DNA of 64,000 nucleotides from Kastovskya adunca ATA6-11-RM4 (GTDB lineage: Bacteria > Cyanobacteriota > Cyanobacteriia > Cyanobacteriales > Coleofasciculaceae): NCBI GenBank assembly GCA_019359445.1, contig JAHHHJ010000021.1, forward strand, positions 35,256 through 99,255, written 5' to 3'. Shown here one piece after another: positions 63,882 through 64,000 of the stretch. Made by a program: the position numbers and the translations under genes. How positions within the stretch are numbered: the stretch's first letter is position 1; each line of letters starts with the position of its first letter. The notes below the pieces were generated by a model. That model was not told the DNA's origin. It made no database searches and saw only the letters and a program-made list of their open reading frames with translations.

Positions 63882-64000
63882 CCCACGGCTAAAAGCGCGT
63901 GGGCTTCAGCCCGGATCAAGCCAATCTAAACAAGGGTAATTGCCCTTAAGCGTAGACAAGCTATCCCTGGACTTCCGGGGAGACTTACAGCTCCCCCAAG
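63882..64000. repeat. Palindromic stretch, possible end of an IS200/IS605-type element
   Basis: CCCACG/CGTGGG (63882-63887, 63898-63903) and GGGCT/AGCCC (63901-63905, 63908-63912) overlap as alternative hairpins, followed by further short palindromes up to the edge. The words ggctaaaagc and gtgggcttcagccc are of a kind common beside tnpB-type genes in cyanobacteria. Any such gene would lie beyond the window, so this is tentative. Confidence 0.3.

Larger units (their letters stand above)
63434..64000. other. Right-end intergenic region: terminator, short repeats, palindromes
   Basis: 567 bases without a convincing gene. It includes the GT4 terminator, gaagtat/ggatgaa heptamers (63686-63710 and 63808-63820) of the STRR type seen elsewhere in the window, and the palindromic stretch from 63882. 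Confidence 0.5.

Noticed and set aside
1..64000. Prophage or integrative element
   Set aside because: No integrase, portal, terminase or capsid gene, and no tRNA-borne attachment site was seen; the accessory genes are isolated small islands.

Overview
The window is chromosomal DNA from a cyanobacterium, most likely a filamentous non-model one related to Coleofasciculus, Microcoleus or Oscillatoria (lineage inferred from gene content only). The evidence is the dense scatter of the HIP1 octamer GCGATCGC, an ssrA tmRNA with the cyanobacterial tag ANNIVPFARKSAPVAA, a CcmP-type carboxysome shell gene, cyanophycin genes (cphB and the short cphA2), a CrtO carotene ketolase, and several families largely confined to cyanobacteria (DUF3727, LpxB-like TIGR03492 type, YqeG next to MltG). 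I found no rRNA, no tRNA, no CRISPR array and no complete insertion sequence.

Layout. 1-7 kb: tail of an acidic-tailed protein, a small conserved protein, a free-standing NB-ARC STAND protein, shikimate kinase, ComB phosphatase, LpxB-like glycosyltransferase, sensor histidine kinase. 7-20 kb: Omp85 outer-membrane protein, Ser/Thr kinase, tmRNA, pentapeptide protein, CcmP, RodZ-like protein, then a minus-strand block DUF3727-mltG-yqeG-proB, and cyanophycinase. 20-30 kb: a plus-strand cluster DUF4129-DUF4350-MoxR-DUF58, with SpoIIM-like, polytopic and RDD membrane proteins, followed by cphA2. 30-35 kb: minC-minD-minE and a four-carbon acid sugar kinase. 35-39.6 kb: the accessory region, with a Uma2 nuclease and a rearranged STAND locus (remnant of a NACHT gene, pentapeptide protein, WD40 protein, NACHT ATPase). 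39.5-50 kb: saccharopine-dehydrogenase-like protein, CrtO, a three-gene partner-switching module, a P450, GT39 glycosyltransferase, an SDR lacking its catalytic tyrosine. 50-64 kb: CheB-like methylesterase, two zinc-ribbon proteins (one a metallopeptidase interrupted by a stop codon), second Uma2, second P450, transketolase-like enzyme, an AT-rich NgoPII/HaeIII-like restriction-modification pair, an antiporter with a coupled membrane protein, and a GT4 glycosyltransferase.

How the genes work together. cphA2 and cphB handle cyanophycin turnover, but no adjacent cphA1 is present. The STAS antagonist, receiver-PP2C phosphatase and HATPase anti-sigma kinase form a signalling module. MinCDE positions the division septum. 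The MoxR/DUF58/DUF4129/DUF4350/SpoIIM/RDD cluster probably forms a membrane-associated chaperone-like assembly of unknown output. The 35.7-39.2 kb STAND locus is the best candidate for a poorly described system: its WD40 repeats are nearly identical except at a few positions, the WD40 and NACHT parts are separate genes in an order opposite to the usual fusion, and a decayed N-terminal piece of a sister NACHT gene lies upstream.
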